Shown: positions 7,616-14,950 of the stretch, in pieces | Layout: each line of letters starts with the position of its first letter | How positions within the stretch are numbered: position 1 is the first letter of the stretch | NCBI GenBank assembly: GCA_903944755.1 | Contig: CAJATB010000110.1 | Location: forward strand, 1 to 19,894 | Direction: 5' to 3' | Length of the DNA stretch: 19,894 nt | From: an uncultured Bacteroidota bacterium | GTDB taxonomy: Bacteria; Bacteroidota; Bacteroidia; Chitinophagales; Chitinophagaceae | Notes under the pieces: generated by a model | What the model saw: the letters and a program-made list of their open reading frames with translations, nothing else | Told to the model about the DNA's origin: nothing | Databases searched by the model: none | Program-made: the position numbers and the translations under genes

Positions 7616-8725
7616 ATGGATAGCTCAGGGAATAATCAAGATTTTTTACCCTTATTGGGGACGGACTTTGTAGAATTTTATGTGGGTAATGCAAAACAAG
7701 CGGCTCACTATTATAAAACAGCATTTGGATACCAAAGTTGTGCCTATAGTGGTCCAGAAACTGGAGACAAGGAAAAAGTGTCTTATGTTTTGATGCAGGA
7801 TAAAGTACGACTTATTTTAACTACGCCATTAAATTCGGAATCTTCAATAGCTGCTCATGTTCATAAGCATGGTGATGGAGTTAAGGCAATTGCATTAACT
7901 GTAAAGGATGCTTATGATGCATTTGAACAAACAGTTAAAAGAGGTGCAAAGCCTTATATGGAACCCAAAACTATTAAAGACGAAAATGGGGAAATTAAAA
8001 TGAGTGGGATTCATATTTATGGAGACACAGTTCATTTGTTTATAGAGCGCCATAATTATAGTGGAATTTTTATGCCGGGTTTTAGAAAATGGGAAAGTAG
8101 TTACGCACCTGACCCCGTAGGTTTAAAATATATCGATCATTGTGTGGGTAATGTAGGTTGGAACCAGATGAATACTTGGGTAAAGTTTTATGAAGACACT
8201 ATGGGTTTTAAAAATATTTTGACATTTGATGACAAACAAATTTCAACCGAGTATTCAGCACTAATGAGTAAAGTAATGAGTAACGGAAATGGGTTTGTAA
8301 AATTTCCAATAAATGAACCAGCAGAAGGTAAAAAGAAATCTCAGGTTGAAGAGTATTTAGATTTTTATAAGGATGCTGGAGTGCAACATGTTGCTATTGC
8401 AACTGACAATATTATTGATACTGTCACCAAACTAAGTGCAAGAGGGGTAGAGTTCTTAAATATACCGACTACTTATTATGATGAATTGTTAGATAGGATT
8501 GGCCCAATTGACGAAGATATTGAACCACTAAAAAAATTAGGTATTTTAGTAGATAGAGATGATGAAGGGTACTTGCTCCAAATTTTTACAAAACCTGTTG
8601 AAGATAGGCCTACCTTATTTTATGAGATTATTCAAAGAAAGGGTGCAAAGTCATTTGGTGCAGGAAATTTTAAAGCATTATTTGAAGCCTTAGAACGGGA
8701 GCAAGATTTAAGAGGAAACTTATAA
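7616..8725 (+). CDS. hppD: 4-hydroxyphenylpyruvate dioxygenase
   Basis: It converts 4-hydroxyphenylpyruvate to homogentisate, with decarboxylation and ring hydroxylation, using Fe(II) and O2. The 369-residue protein has the two-domain vicinal oxygen chelate fold. The N-terminal half starts DFVEFYVGNAKQAAHYY, and the catalytic C-terminal half carries the three metal ligands: His175 in YIDHCVGNV, His258 in GVQHVAIAT and Glu337 in FYEIIQRKG. The length and the C-terminal GAGNFKALFEALEREQ match the family. Hydroxymandelate synthase shares this fold, but the adjacent homogentisate dioxygenase settles the call. The gene is 21 bases downstream of hmgA and converges on the CoA transferase genes with only 12 bases between stop codons. 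I see no terminator hairpin there. Confidence 0.95.
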   Translation: MDSSGNNQDFLPLLGTDFVEFYVGNAKQAAHYYKTAFGYQSCAYSGPETGDKEKVSYVLMQDKVRLILTTPLNSESSIAAHVHKHGDGVKAIALTVKDAYDAFEQTVKRGAKPYMEPKTIKDENGEIKMSGIHIYGDTVHLFIERHNYSGIFMPGFRKWESSYAPDPVGLKYIDHCVGNVGWNQMNTWVKFYEDTMGFKNILTFDDKQISTEYSALMSKVMSNGNGFVKFPINEPAEGKKKSQVEEYLDFYKDAGVQHVAIATDNIIDTVTKLSARGVEFLNIPTTYYDELLDRIGPIDEDIEPLKKLGILVDRDDEGYLLQIFTKPVEDRPTLFYEIIQRKGAKSFGAGNFKALFEALEREQDLRGNL

Positions 8726-8737
8726 AAAACCGTTAGT

Positions 8738-9397
8738 TTAATTAAAAGCCATTTCTGGGATATCGCCTTCAATGACGAGCTTTCCAAGAGTGGCTTTTTT
8801 TATAGTTTCTACAGATACACCAGGGGCTCTTTCTAAAAGTTTAAAACCCCCTTCAGGTAAAACAGCTAATACGGCTAATTCAGTTACTATTTTTTTAACA
8901 CACCTTATTCCAGTAAGGGGTAAGCTGCATTTGGGTAATAATTTGCTTTCCCCTTCCTTGTTTACATGCTGCATTGCAACAATTATATTTTTTGCAGAAG
9001 CTACTAAGTCCATTGCGCCTCCCATACCCTTTACCATTTTTCCAGGTATTTTCCAATTTGCAATATCTCCCATTTCGGAAACTTCCATAGCGCCTAAAAT
9101 TGTCAAATCAATCTTTTGCGCATGAATCATGCCAAAACTCATAGCGGAATCAAAAATGGAAGCACCAGGCAGCATGGTTATTGTTTGTTTGCCTGCATTT
9201 ATCAAATCAGCATCTACAGCATCTTCGCTAGGGAAAGGTCCCATACCCAATAAACCATTCTCTGACTGGAAACAAACATTAATATTTTTAGGAATATAAT
9301 TTGCTACAAGGGTGGGAATGCCAATACCTAAATTGACATAGTAGTTGTTTTGTATTTCTTGCGCAATTCTTTTTGCAATACCTTCCTTATCTAACAT
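8738..9397 (-). CDS. scoB: Succinyl-CoA:3-ketoacid CoA transferase, subunit B
   Basis: With subunit A this transfers CoA from succinyl-CoA to acetoacetate, feeding the acetoacetate released by fumarylacetoacetase into acetyl-CoA metabolism. The 219-residue protein has the class I CoA transferase beta signature SENGLLGMGP with the predicted catalytic Glu46, which forms the glutamyl-CoA thioester. Conserved VNLGIGIPT, the segment ending NAGKQTITMLPGA, and GKMVKGMGGAMDL follow. The stop is 12 bases from the hppD stop on the other strand. The gene lies 22 bases after scoA. A related acetate or butyrate CoA transferase is possible, but the tyrosine-pathway context supports acetoacetate. Confidence 0.92.
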   Translation of the reverse strand: MLDKEGIAKRIAQEIQNNYYVNLGIGIPTLVANYIPKNINVCFQSENGLLGMGPFPSEDAVDADLINAGKQTITMLPGASIFDSAMSFGMIHAQKIDLTILGAMEVSEMGDIANWKIPGKMVKGMGGAMDLVASAKNIIVAMQHVNKEGESKLLPKCSLPLTGIRCVKKIVTELAVLAVLPEGGFKLLERAPGVSVETIKKATLGKLVIEGDIPEMAFN

Positions 9398-9419
9398 ATT
9401 AAATAGTTTAAATAATATT

Positions 9420-10115
9420 TTATTTTGTTATCGTTTTTTTCTCAATTCGTTTTTCGTAATTGCTACCTTGAAAAATTCGATGCACGTAAATACCAGGAGT
9501 GTGTATTTCATTTGGATCTAAACCCCCAGGTTCTACCAACTCCTCTACCTCGGCAATAGTTATTTTTCCTGCCATTGCCATAGCAGCATTAAAGTTTCTG
9601 GCAGTTGCCTTATATATCAGGTTACCCTCTGTATCGCCTTTCCAGGCTTTTACTATTGCAAATGAAGCGTTGAATGCCATTTCTAACAGGTAATCTTTGC
9701 CATTAAAATTTCTAATTTCTTTTCCAATTGCAACTTCTGTTCCTACTCCAGCTGGTGTATAAATTGCAGGCATCCCATATCCCGCTGCCATACATCTAAA
9801 AGCTAATGTACCTTGCGGAATAAGTTCAACGTCAAGTTCGCCTGTTAATAATTGCCTTTCAAATTCTGCATTTTCTCCAACATAAGAAGCAATCATTTTT
9901 TTTACTTGCTTTTGTTGTAACATCAGGCCAATCCCAAAATCATCCACCCCTGCATTATTTGAAATGCAGGTTAGGTTTTTCACACCCATCTTAACTAATG
10001 CACTAATGCAATTTTCGGGAATACCACATAAGCCAAATCCCCCTAACATGAGTGTATCACCATCTTTTATATCAAAAATGGCCGATTCCGCGTCTTTTAC
10101 TTTTTTATTCATCAT
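9420..10115 (-). CDS. scoA: Succinyl-CoA:3-ketoacid CoA transferase, subunit A
   Basis: This is the alpha subunit of the same CoA transferase. The 231-residue product contains the family's glycine-rich GGFGLCGIPENC near the N-terminus, SNNAGVDDFGIGLML, the KKMIASYVGENAEFERQ segment, and LIPQGTLAFRCMAAGYGMPA. The end HTPGIYVHRIFQG is also typical. Two tandem ATG codons (10115-10110) could both serve as start. It leads the scoAB pair. The 105 bases separating it from the upstream dehydrogenase gene on the same strand contain no clear TAnnTTTG box, so it could be transcribed from either its own weak promoter or by read-through. Confidence 0.92.
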   Translation of the reverse strand: MMNKKVKDAESAIFDIKDGDTLMLGGFGLCGIPENCISALVKMGVKNLTCISNNAGVDDFGIGLMLQQKQVKKMIASYVGENAEFERQLLTGELDVELIPQGTLAFRCMAAGYGMPAIYTPAGVGTEVAIGKEIRNFNGKDYLLEMAFNASFAIVKAWKGDTEGNLIYKATARNFNAAMAMAGKITIAEVEELVEPGGLDPNEIHTPGIYVHRIFQGSNYEKRIEKKTITK

Positions 10116-10220
10116 ATGAAATAGCTGAGGTAATAAAGTTAACGGCTTATTTTAATAAATTAGAGTTTATTGCAATTAGAATTATTTTTTTTGAAGAATT
10201 AATGTCAAAATATTGTTCGA

Positions 10221-11036
10221 TTATAGTTTATAACTTTTTCGAACCATTAAAAAGTATAGTTTATCTGAAAGTATTTTTCTTAATATTAATAACATGGGCC
10301 CTGGCTTTCCTACCGCATACCTCATCGTGTTTGTACCATCAGTAACCGCAGTATAAATTGTTTTTGCAACCACTTCAGGTCCCTCTGCATCCTTCATTAC
10401 GTTTTGGGCAGCGTCATTAAACTTTGTTATAAAACTATCGTAGGCGTCTGTGTCATTTGGCTTTACAAATTGGCGGCTTCTTCCATAAAAATCAGTTACA
10501 ATAGGCCCTGGTTCAATTAACTTAAGCTTGATATTGAATTGTGCTAATTCATAATGCAGGGATTCTGTAAATCCTTCTACAGCAAACTTAGTAGCATGGT
10601 AAATACTATATAATGGGAATGTAATTTTACCTCCCATACTAGAAATTTGAATAATCATTCCACCACCCTGAGGCCTCATTAATTTAATTGCTTCTCTAGT
10701 AACACGCATAAGTCCAAAAACATTCGTGTTAAATTGCTTCTCTATAATTTCATCAGTCATTGCTTCAAATGCACCATCTACTCCATATCCGGCATTATTT
10801 ACTACCACATCAATAGTACCAAATGCTTCCTTAACTGCTTGAATTGTTGTAACAATACTATTTAAGTTTGTCACGTCTAAGGGATACAGTTTTACATTAT
10901 TATAAGCGTTAAAGTCGGTTTCTTTTTCTGGATTTCGCTGTGTTGCTATTACATTCCATCCTTTTTCTGCAAATTCTATTACAGTTGCCTTGCCAATACC
11001 GCTTGAAGTACCTGTAATTAAAATAGTCTTTTTCAT
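10221..11036 (-). CDS. Short-chain dehydrogenase/reductase, classical SDR
   Basis: The 271-residue protein is an NAD(P)-dependent classical SDR. It has the dinucleotide-binding TGTSSGIG (residues 8-15), NNAG (80-83), and the catalytic Ser133, Tyr146 and Lys150 (SSMGG, then YHATK), with the standard 13-residue Ser-Tyr spacing. An arginine near the end of the second strand (TQRNP) suggests preference for NADPH, which is an inference. The substrate cannot be read from sequence. The C-terminus has a basic, hydrophobic tail. The gene is divergent from a MerR-type regulator 108 bases away, the layout expected of a regulator and its target, so it is probably induced by a small molecule. It is transcribed toward scoAB but has no obvious metabolic link to it. 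Confidence 0.9.
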   Translation of the reverse strand: MKKTILITGTSSGIGKATVIEFAEKGWNVIATQRNPEKETDFNAYNNVKLYPLDVTNLNSIVTTIQAVKEAFGTIDVVVNNAGYGVDGAFEAMTDEIIEKQFNTNVFGLMRVTREAIKLMRPQGGGMIIQISSMGGKITFPLYSIYHATKFAVEGFTESLHYELAQFNIKLKLIEPGPIVTDFYGRSRQFVKPNDTDAYDSFITKFNDAAQNVMKDAEGPEVVAKTIYTAVTDGTNTMRYAVGKPGPMLLILRKILSDKLYFLMVRKSYKL

Positions 11037-11058
11037 TATATATTTTTTGATTTCAACA

Positions 11059-11089
11059 CAAACCTATGCGAGATTTCTAAAACCAACAA
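11059..11089 (-). promoter_or_regulatory. Promoter of the SDR gene
   Basis: On the minus strand TAGGTTTG (11066-11059) is a perfect TAnnTTTG box, with TTG at 11089-11087 twenty bases upstream as the -33 core. The SDR ATG lies 22 bases downstream of the box. Confidence 0.55.
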
Positions 11090-11114
11090 CAGTAGAGTGT
11101 AGTCTATAGTTGGT
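11082..11114. promoter_or_regulatory. Imperfect dyad between divergent SDR and MerR promoters
   Basis: ACCAAC (11082-11087) and GTTGGT (11109-11114) are perfect inverted arms. Inside them TAGA (11093-11096) and TCTA (11103-11106) form a second inverted pair whose centre is shifted by about 1.5 bases. The dyad spans the gap between the two -33 regions, so one bound dimer could control both genes. It is the natural candidate operator for the adjacent MerR-type protein. Confidence 0.45.
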
Positions 11115-11140
11115 ATTTATTTTTCCACACCGTATATTTG
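11110..11140 (+). promoter_or_regulatory. Promoter of the MerR-type regulator gene, leaderless
   Basis: TATATTTG at 11133-11140 is a perfect -7 box, with a TTG at 11110-11112 twenty bases upstream. Only four bases separate the box from the ATG at 11145, so the transcript should begin at the start codon. Confidence 0.5.
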
Positions 11141-11144
11141 CAAT

Positions 11145-11513
11145 ATGTTAATACACGAATTATCCATAAAAACAGGTCTGTCGCCTCATACAATTAGGTT
11201 TTATGAAAAATCGGGGCTTGTAAAAGGGAAACGAGATATAACTGTAAAGTCAAATAACTACTTTCATTATGACGAGGAAACGGTAGAAAAGCTTGAATTT
11301 ATTAATGATGCGAAATCCGTGGGATTTACGATTAGTGAAATTGGTCAGATTATTGATGCATGGTATAATAACAAATATTCAAAAAAAGAAAAGTTGCACA
11401 TCCTTGACGAAAAACTGGTTGCCTTAGAAACTAAACTTAAAGAAATCAAGGAAATGAAAAAACTAATAAGTCAATTTAAGCAAGATGTAATTTCCGGACA
11501 ATGTCCTTATTAG
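11145..11513 (+). CDS. MerR-family transcriptional regulator
   Basis: The 122-residue protein has the MerR winged-helix DNA-binding domain at the N-terminus: LIHELSIKTGLSPHTIRFYE with the characteristic IRFYEKSGL, then a wing and second helix-turn-helix (YHYDEETVEKLEFI-like, residues about 40-70). A long coiled coil for dimerisation covers about 78-112. The effector segment is very short, ISGQCPY, with a single cysteine (Cys120). It therefore lacks the multi-cysteine metal or cluster site of MerR or SoxR, and the ligand is unknown. The start fits the family N-terminus and sits four bases after a -7 box. It most likely controls itself and the divergent SDR gene through the dyad at 11082-11114. 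Confidence 0.88.
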   Translation: MLIHELSIKTGLSPHTIRFYEKSGLVKGKRDITVKSNNYFHYDEETVEKLEFINDAKSVGFTISEIGQIIDAWYNNKYSKKEKLHILDEKLVALETKLKEIKEMKKLISQFKQDVISGQCPY

Positions 11514-11522
11514 TTAATCTCT

Positions 11523-11540
11523 ATCTATTTTCCAATAGAT
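11523..11540 (+). terminator. Possible hairpin terminator after the MerR gene
   Basis: ATCTATT (11523-11529) pairs perfectly with AATAGAT (11534-11540) around a TTCC loop, ten bases after the stop codon. No continuous T-run follows, only a GTCTTTT stretch 10 bases on, so termination is uncertain. Confidence 0.35.
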
Positions 11541-11568
11541 GAAGTCTCTGGTCTTTTCATGATAATGC

Positions 11569-11580
11569 ATAAAGCTTTAT
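11569..11580. repeat. Perfect 12-bp palindrome before the radical SAM gene
   Basis: ATAAAGCTTTAT is fully self-complementary. It lies about 34 bases upstream of the radical SAM gene's -7 box, near where a regulator touching the -33 region would bind. An AT-rich palindrome of this length can occur by chance. Confidence 0.3.
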
Positions 11581-11613
11581 CCTTTAAAACAGCTTTTTTA
11601 TACACCGAATCCT

Positions 11614-11621
11614 TATTTTTG
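11614..11621 (+). promoter_or_regulatory. -7 box of the radical SAM gene
   Basis: TATTTTTG is a perfect TAnnTTTG match, 17 bases before the TTG start at 11639. No good TTTG is seen 19 bases upstream. The box also supports the short leader and the non-ATG start. Confidence 0.45.
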
Positions 11622-11638
11622 CGCTATAAACTATCGGC

Positions 11639-13834
11639 TTGCAATCACCTATTTTATTAATAACACCCCCTTTTACTCAGCTAAATACACCGTATCCTGC
11701 AACAGCGTACTTGAAAGGTTTTTTTAATACAAAAAACATTCCTACTGTTCAAGCCGATTTAGGCATAGAAGTTACCTTGGCTTTATTTTGCAAGGAAGGG
11801 CTTGAGAAATTATTTAAGACAATTGAACAGAATGATTTAGTGCTGTCAGCAAATAGTGAGAGAATTGTTGCATTACAAGCTACTTATATAAACACGATTG
11901 ACAATGTGATGCTTTTTTTGCAAGGGAAACTTCCTACGCTTGCACATTTAATTTGTAACCGACAATTTTTACCGGAAGCTAGTCGCTTTGAACAATTAGA
12001 CGATTTAAAATGGGCGTTTGGAAGTATGGGAAAACAGGATATGGCAAAACATATTGCAACCATGTATTTAGAAGATTTGAGCGATTTAATTAAAGAAAAT
12101 ATCGACACTCATTTTGGATTTAGTCGTTACGCGGAAAGTTTAGGCAGGTCGGCAAATTCTTTTGATGAATTGAATGATGCACTACAATTACCATACACCT
12201 ATTTGGATGAAATTTTAATAAAGATTTTGGCTGCGCGTATGCTGGAAGTACAACCACAATTAGTTTGTATCTCGGTGCCGTTTCCTGGCAATTTATATAC
12301 TTCTCTTCGATGTGGCCAATGGATAAAGAAAAACTATCCTCATATAAAAGTAGCTATGGGTGGGGGTTTTGCGAATACCGAACTAAGGTCGCTAAGTGAC
12401 GCACGTGTATTTAATTTTTATGATTTTATCACTTTGGATGATGGCGAAGCCCCTTTAGAAATATTAATCGAACACATTGAAGGAAAAAAACAACAGCATG
12501 AATTAAAGCGTTGCTTCACACTAGTTAATGGTGTGGTGACTTATATAAACAATACAAGTTGCTCCGATTATAAACAAGGACAGGTTGGCACACCCGATTA
12601 TGACGGACTTTTATTAGATAAATATATTTCAGTAATTGAGGTCACAAATCCAATGCATAGTTTATGGAGTGATGGCCGCTGGAATAAGTTAACAATGGCA
12701 CACGGTTGTTATTGGGGCAAGTGTACTTTCTGCGACATTTCATTAGATTATATTAAAAGTTATGAGCCAATTACGGCTTCTTTGTTAGTGGATAGAATGG
12801 AGGAAATGATTGCAAAGACAGGGCAGAATGGTTTTCATTTTGTGGACGAAGCTGCACCACCTTCTTTAATGAAGGCGCTTTCAATTGAAATAATAAGAAG
12901 AAAGTTAGTCGTAAGTTGGTGGGCGAATGTACGGTTTGAGAAAAGCTTTACACAGGACCTTTGCCAATTATTAAAATCAGCAGGTTGTATTGCAGTGAGC
13001 GGTGGCCTTGAAGTAGCATCGGATAGGTTATTGGAACTTATACAGAAAGGAATTACAGTATCTCAGGTAGCTAAAGTGAGTAAACACTTTACGGAAGCAG
13101 GAATTATGGTGCACGCTTATTTAATGTATGGGTTCCCAACACAAACAGTGCAGGAGACGGTTGATTCTTTGGAAATGGTTAGGCAGTTTTTTCAAACAGG
13201 CGTATTGCAGTCAGCCTTCTGGCATTTATTCACCATGACGGCGCATAGCCCAGTTGGATTAAATCCGGAAAAATTTATGGTAAAGAAAGTTTCGAGCGAA
13301 ATAGGAACATTTGCGAATAATGATATCGAACATACCGACCCTACGGGAGCGAATCATGAAATTTTTGGATTTGGGTTGAAAAAAGCGTTATTGAATTATA
13401 TGCACGGTGCCTGTTTCGAGTTTCCGTTGCAAAAGTGGTTCGAATTCACTATTCCTAAAACTACTATTGCGCCAAACTATATACAAAATGAAATAGAGGC
13501 TACTGAACTAGAAACCTCCAATTATTATAAAACAATTTGGTTAGGAGTAATGCCAACGAGTACAGTTGTTCAACGGTCTAAGAAGGGGAATAAGTGGGAG
13601 GAAATGAATTTATTGTACCAGACGACAAAGACGAGTATTACGATCAGTGTGGATGTGGCAAAAGGAACTTGGCTTTTGAAGCTATTGCCGCAACTAGCTG
13701 TTGTTAATACTAATGGATTAAGTTTTTCCGAAATCAAACAAAGTTATTTAGCCGAAGGGTTACTTGATTTTGAATTGTTTTGGGACAATAAGCCAATTTC
13801 GGGTTTATATAAAGTAGGTTTGTTAAGAATATAG
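11639..13834 (+). CDS. B12-binding-type radical SAM protein (CX4CX2C)
   Basis: This is a 731-residue radical SAM enzyme. The start is TTG: an in-frame stop lies at 11627 with no ATG between, and the N-terminus SPILLITPPFTQLNTPYPAT is typical of cobalamin-binding radical SAM proteins. Residues about 195-290 resemble a B12-binding Rossmann-type domain (LVCISVPFPGN, then MGGGFANTEL around 240), without a DxHxxG motif. The SAM cluster motif is Cys357, Cys362 and Cys365 in HGCYWGKCTFCD, so its spacing is CX4CX2C rather than CX3CX2C. A beta-strand with GGLEVASDRLLELIQKGIT (about 458) and YLMYGFPTQT follows, as in methylthiotransferase-like radical SAM domains. Residues beyond about 620 form a separate C-terminal part. 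The substrate is unknown. Next on the strand, after 65 bases, is a two-gene unit of unknown function. A peptide- or lipid-modifying role is conceivable but unsupported. Confidence 0.85.
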   Translation: MQSPILLITPPFTQLNTPYPATAYLKGFFNTKNIPTVQADLGIEVTLALFCKEGLEKLFKTIEQNDLVLSANSERIVALQATYINTIDNVMLFLQGKLPTLAHLICNRQFLPEASRFEQLDDLKWAFGSMGKQDMAKHIATMYLEDLSDLIKENIDTHFGFSRYAESLGRSANSFDELNDALQLPYTYLDEILIKILAARMLEVQPQLVCISVPFPGNLYTSLRCGQWIKKNYPHIKVAMGGGFANTELRSLSDARVFNFYDFITLDDGEAPLEILIEHIEGKKQQHELKRCFTLVNGVVTYINNTSCSDYKQGQVGTPDYDGLLLDKYISVIEVTNPMHSLWSDGRWNKLTMAHGCYWGKCTFCDISLDYIKSYEPITASLLVDRMEEMIAKTGQNGFHFVDEAAPPSLMKALSIEIIRRKLVVSWWANVRFEKSFTQDLCQLLKSAGCIAVSGGLEVASDRLLELIQKGITVSQVAKVSKHFTEAGIMVHAYLMYGFPTQTVQETVDSLEMVRQFFQTGVLQSAFWHLFTMTAHSPVGLNPEKFMVKKVSSEIGTFANNDIEHTDPTGANHEIFGFGLKKALLNYMHGACFEFPLQKWFEFTIPKTTIAPNYIQNEIEATELETSNYYKTIWLGVMPTSTVVQRSKKGNKWEEMNLLYQTTKTSITISVDVAKGTWLLKLLPQLAVVNTNGLSFSEIKQSYLAEGLLDFELFWDNKPISGLYKVGLLRI

Positions 13835-13875
13835 GTAATGAACAGTGTGACCAAATATGCAAAATTTGATTGCTA

Positions 13876-13883
13876 TACTTTTG
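13876..13883 (+). promoter_or_regulatory. -7 box of the CPPRC-protein gene
   Basis: TACTTTTG is a perfect TAnnTTTG match, 16 bases before the ATG at 13900. It suggests the two-gene unit has its own promoter rather than depending only on the radical SAM gene. No TTTG is present at the ideal upstream distance. Confidence 0.45.
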
Positions 13884-13899
13884 AAGAAAATACATACAA

Positions 13900-14244
13900 A
13901 TGAGCAATAATATTATAAACTTAGCTACGGCAAGAGAGTTAATTAAAAGGTATAGGGATAACTTAACACTTATAGCTACACCTGAATTTAAAGAATCATT
14001 AAAGTATAGTGAAACATTTGATGCGTCAGCTATACAAGCAATCTTAAATCAGCCGGGCTGTGTTGAATTTAGGGCTTATTACGGAATGAAAGAAAATAAT
14101 GCAATTTGTTCCATATTTGTTGGCGTGGATGCCGAGGATAATGACATCTTAAATTCCCTTAGTGGTAATGGGGAAGATGTGATTGTTGAGTATGGAAAAG
14201 AATGCCCCCCAAGATGTTCTACTTCCACTAATAATATTTATTAA
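13900..14244 (+). CDS. Uncharacterised 114-residue protein ending in CPPRC
   Basis: I do not recognise a function. The protein is soluble-looking, with no signal peptide or membrane segment. Residues 1-50 are mostly helical (LATARELIKRYRDNL, then ASAIQAILNQPGC). Residues 53-80 look like a small alpha/beta or beta unit (GCVEFRAYYGM, then ICSIFVGVDAEDND). The tail ECPPRCSTST places Cys102 and Cys106 in a CX3C motif with two prolines; Cys54 and Cys70 are further cysteines. I recall similar small proteins with NQPGC and CPPxC motifs in many Bacteroidota genomes, which suggests a family, but I know no described role. The stop codon is one base from the ATG of a seven-helix membrane protein, implying translational coupling. 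Metal or cluster binding, or redox chemistry by the CPPRC tail, is an inference. Confidence 0.75.
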   Translation: MSNNIINLATARELIKRYRDNLTLIATPEFKESLKYSETFDASAIQAILNQPGCVEFRAYYGMKENNAICSIFVGVDAEDNDILNSLSGNGEDVIVEYGKECPPRCSTSTNNIY

Positions 14245-14245
14245 T

Positions 14246-14893
14246 ATGACGTTGTTGATGTTATCTGATATACTAATCGTAATTGCTTCTCTTATTGGGC
14301 TATTTTTGTTGAGTAAAATAAATAAAATATATGCTTTGTTTATATACTACTTACTAGCAGGTTTAATTACTGAATTATCCTATTATACTCATTTTAATGG
14401 TAGCATAAAAAAAATTATTATTTTTATTTACGCAATAGCTGCTACTCAATTACTGCTATCACTTTTTTTTAGTTGGGATAAAAATAAGTTTACGCTTAAA
14501 ACAAAAATATTATTTCATGTTATTTTTTCCCTAATAGTGTTAGCAGACGTTTTTTCATTTTACTTTTATGGTATTAATACAAAATGGGGTACATTATTAA
14601 TATATTTAGCATTATCTGTTTATAGTATAAATATTTTAAATCAACACACAGTTGGCTTTTATTCAAAAAAATCAACAATTTCAAGAGCCTTAATAATTGT
14701 TCCTTTTGTAGTTTTCAGTATTTATTATGTTACCATTAGTATAGTTATGTATTTTTTATACAATGCTAGTAATCAAAAATTCTTTGAAAGTTTATATAAT
14801 CTAATATTGGTAATTAATATTTTAGCTTATATATCTTTTTCATTTGCACTTATTTTGGCACCGAAAAAAGATCAATTTTTAATTGTGACTTAG
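14246..14893 (+). CDS. Uncharacterised seven-helix membrane protein
   Basis: The frame is open from an ATG at 14183, but I place the start at 14246: that ATG lies one base after the preceding stop, and the protein then opens directly with a membrane helix. The 215-residue product has about seven hydrophobic segments, roughly residues 1-22, 29-49, 54-76, 88-110, 116-133, 144-170 and 180-204, with short, mostly basic loops (KINK, the WDKNKF loop, KKDQF at the end). No catalytic motif, kinase, cyclase or transporter signature is visible. Base composition is even richer in A/T than its neighbours, partly because of Ile/Leu/Phe codons. Its coupling to the CPPRC protein suggests that the two act together at the inner membrane, for instance as sensor and soluble partner. 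I cannot name a family. Confidence 0.75.
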   Translation: MTLLMLSDILIVIASLIGLFLLSKINKIYALFIYYLLAGLITELSYYTHFNGSIKKIIIFIYAIAATQLLLSLFFSWDKNKFTLKTKILFHVIFSLIVLADVFSFYFYGINTKWGTLLIYLALSVYSINILNQHTVGFYSKKSTISRALIIVPFVVFSIYYVTISIVMYFLYNASNQKFFESLYNLILVINILAYISFSFALILAPKKDQFLIVT

Positions 14894-14939
14894 TTGAATC
14901 TTTTTTTATCCTAAATAGAATTCTTCTACCTGCTATATG

Positions 14940-14947
14940 TATATTTG
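14940..14947 (+). promoter_or_regulatory. -7 box upstream of the GNAT gene
   Basis: TATATTTG is a perfect TAnnTTTG match. The GNAT start is 51 bases away, the longest leader inferred here, but an ATG opening a 12-codon ORF lies only three bases after the box. This is the same box-to-ATG geometry as at the barrel and MerR genes. Confidence 0.45.
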
Positions 14948-14950
14948 TAC

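Noticed and set aside
8772..9125. 117-codon plus-strand reading frame inside scoB
   Set aside because: It is antisense to a clearly conserved CoA transferase gene, and its translation shows no recognisable motif; it is a shadow of coding constraint on the other strand.
10052..10345. 97-codon plus-strand frame spanning the scoA start and the SDR end
   Set aside because: It is antisense to the ends of two convincing genes and crosses their intergenic gap. The hydrophobic look comes from AT-rich sequence; no start context or promoter supports it.
14183..14245. Earlier start of the seven-helix membrane protein, overlapping the CPPRC gene
   Set aside because: The ATG at 14246 directly follows the upstream stop and begins with a membrane helix; the extra residues are an out-of-frame reading of the CPPRC tail.
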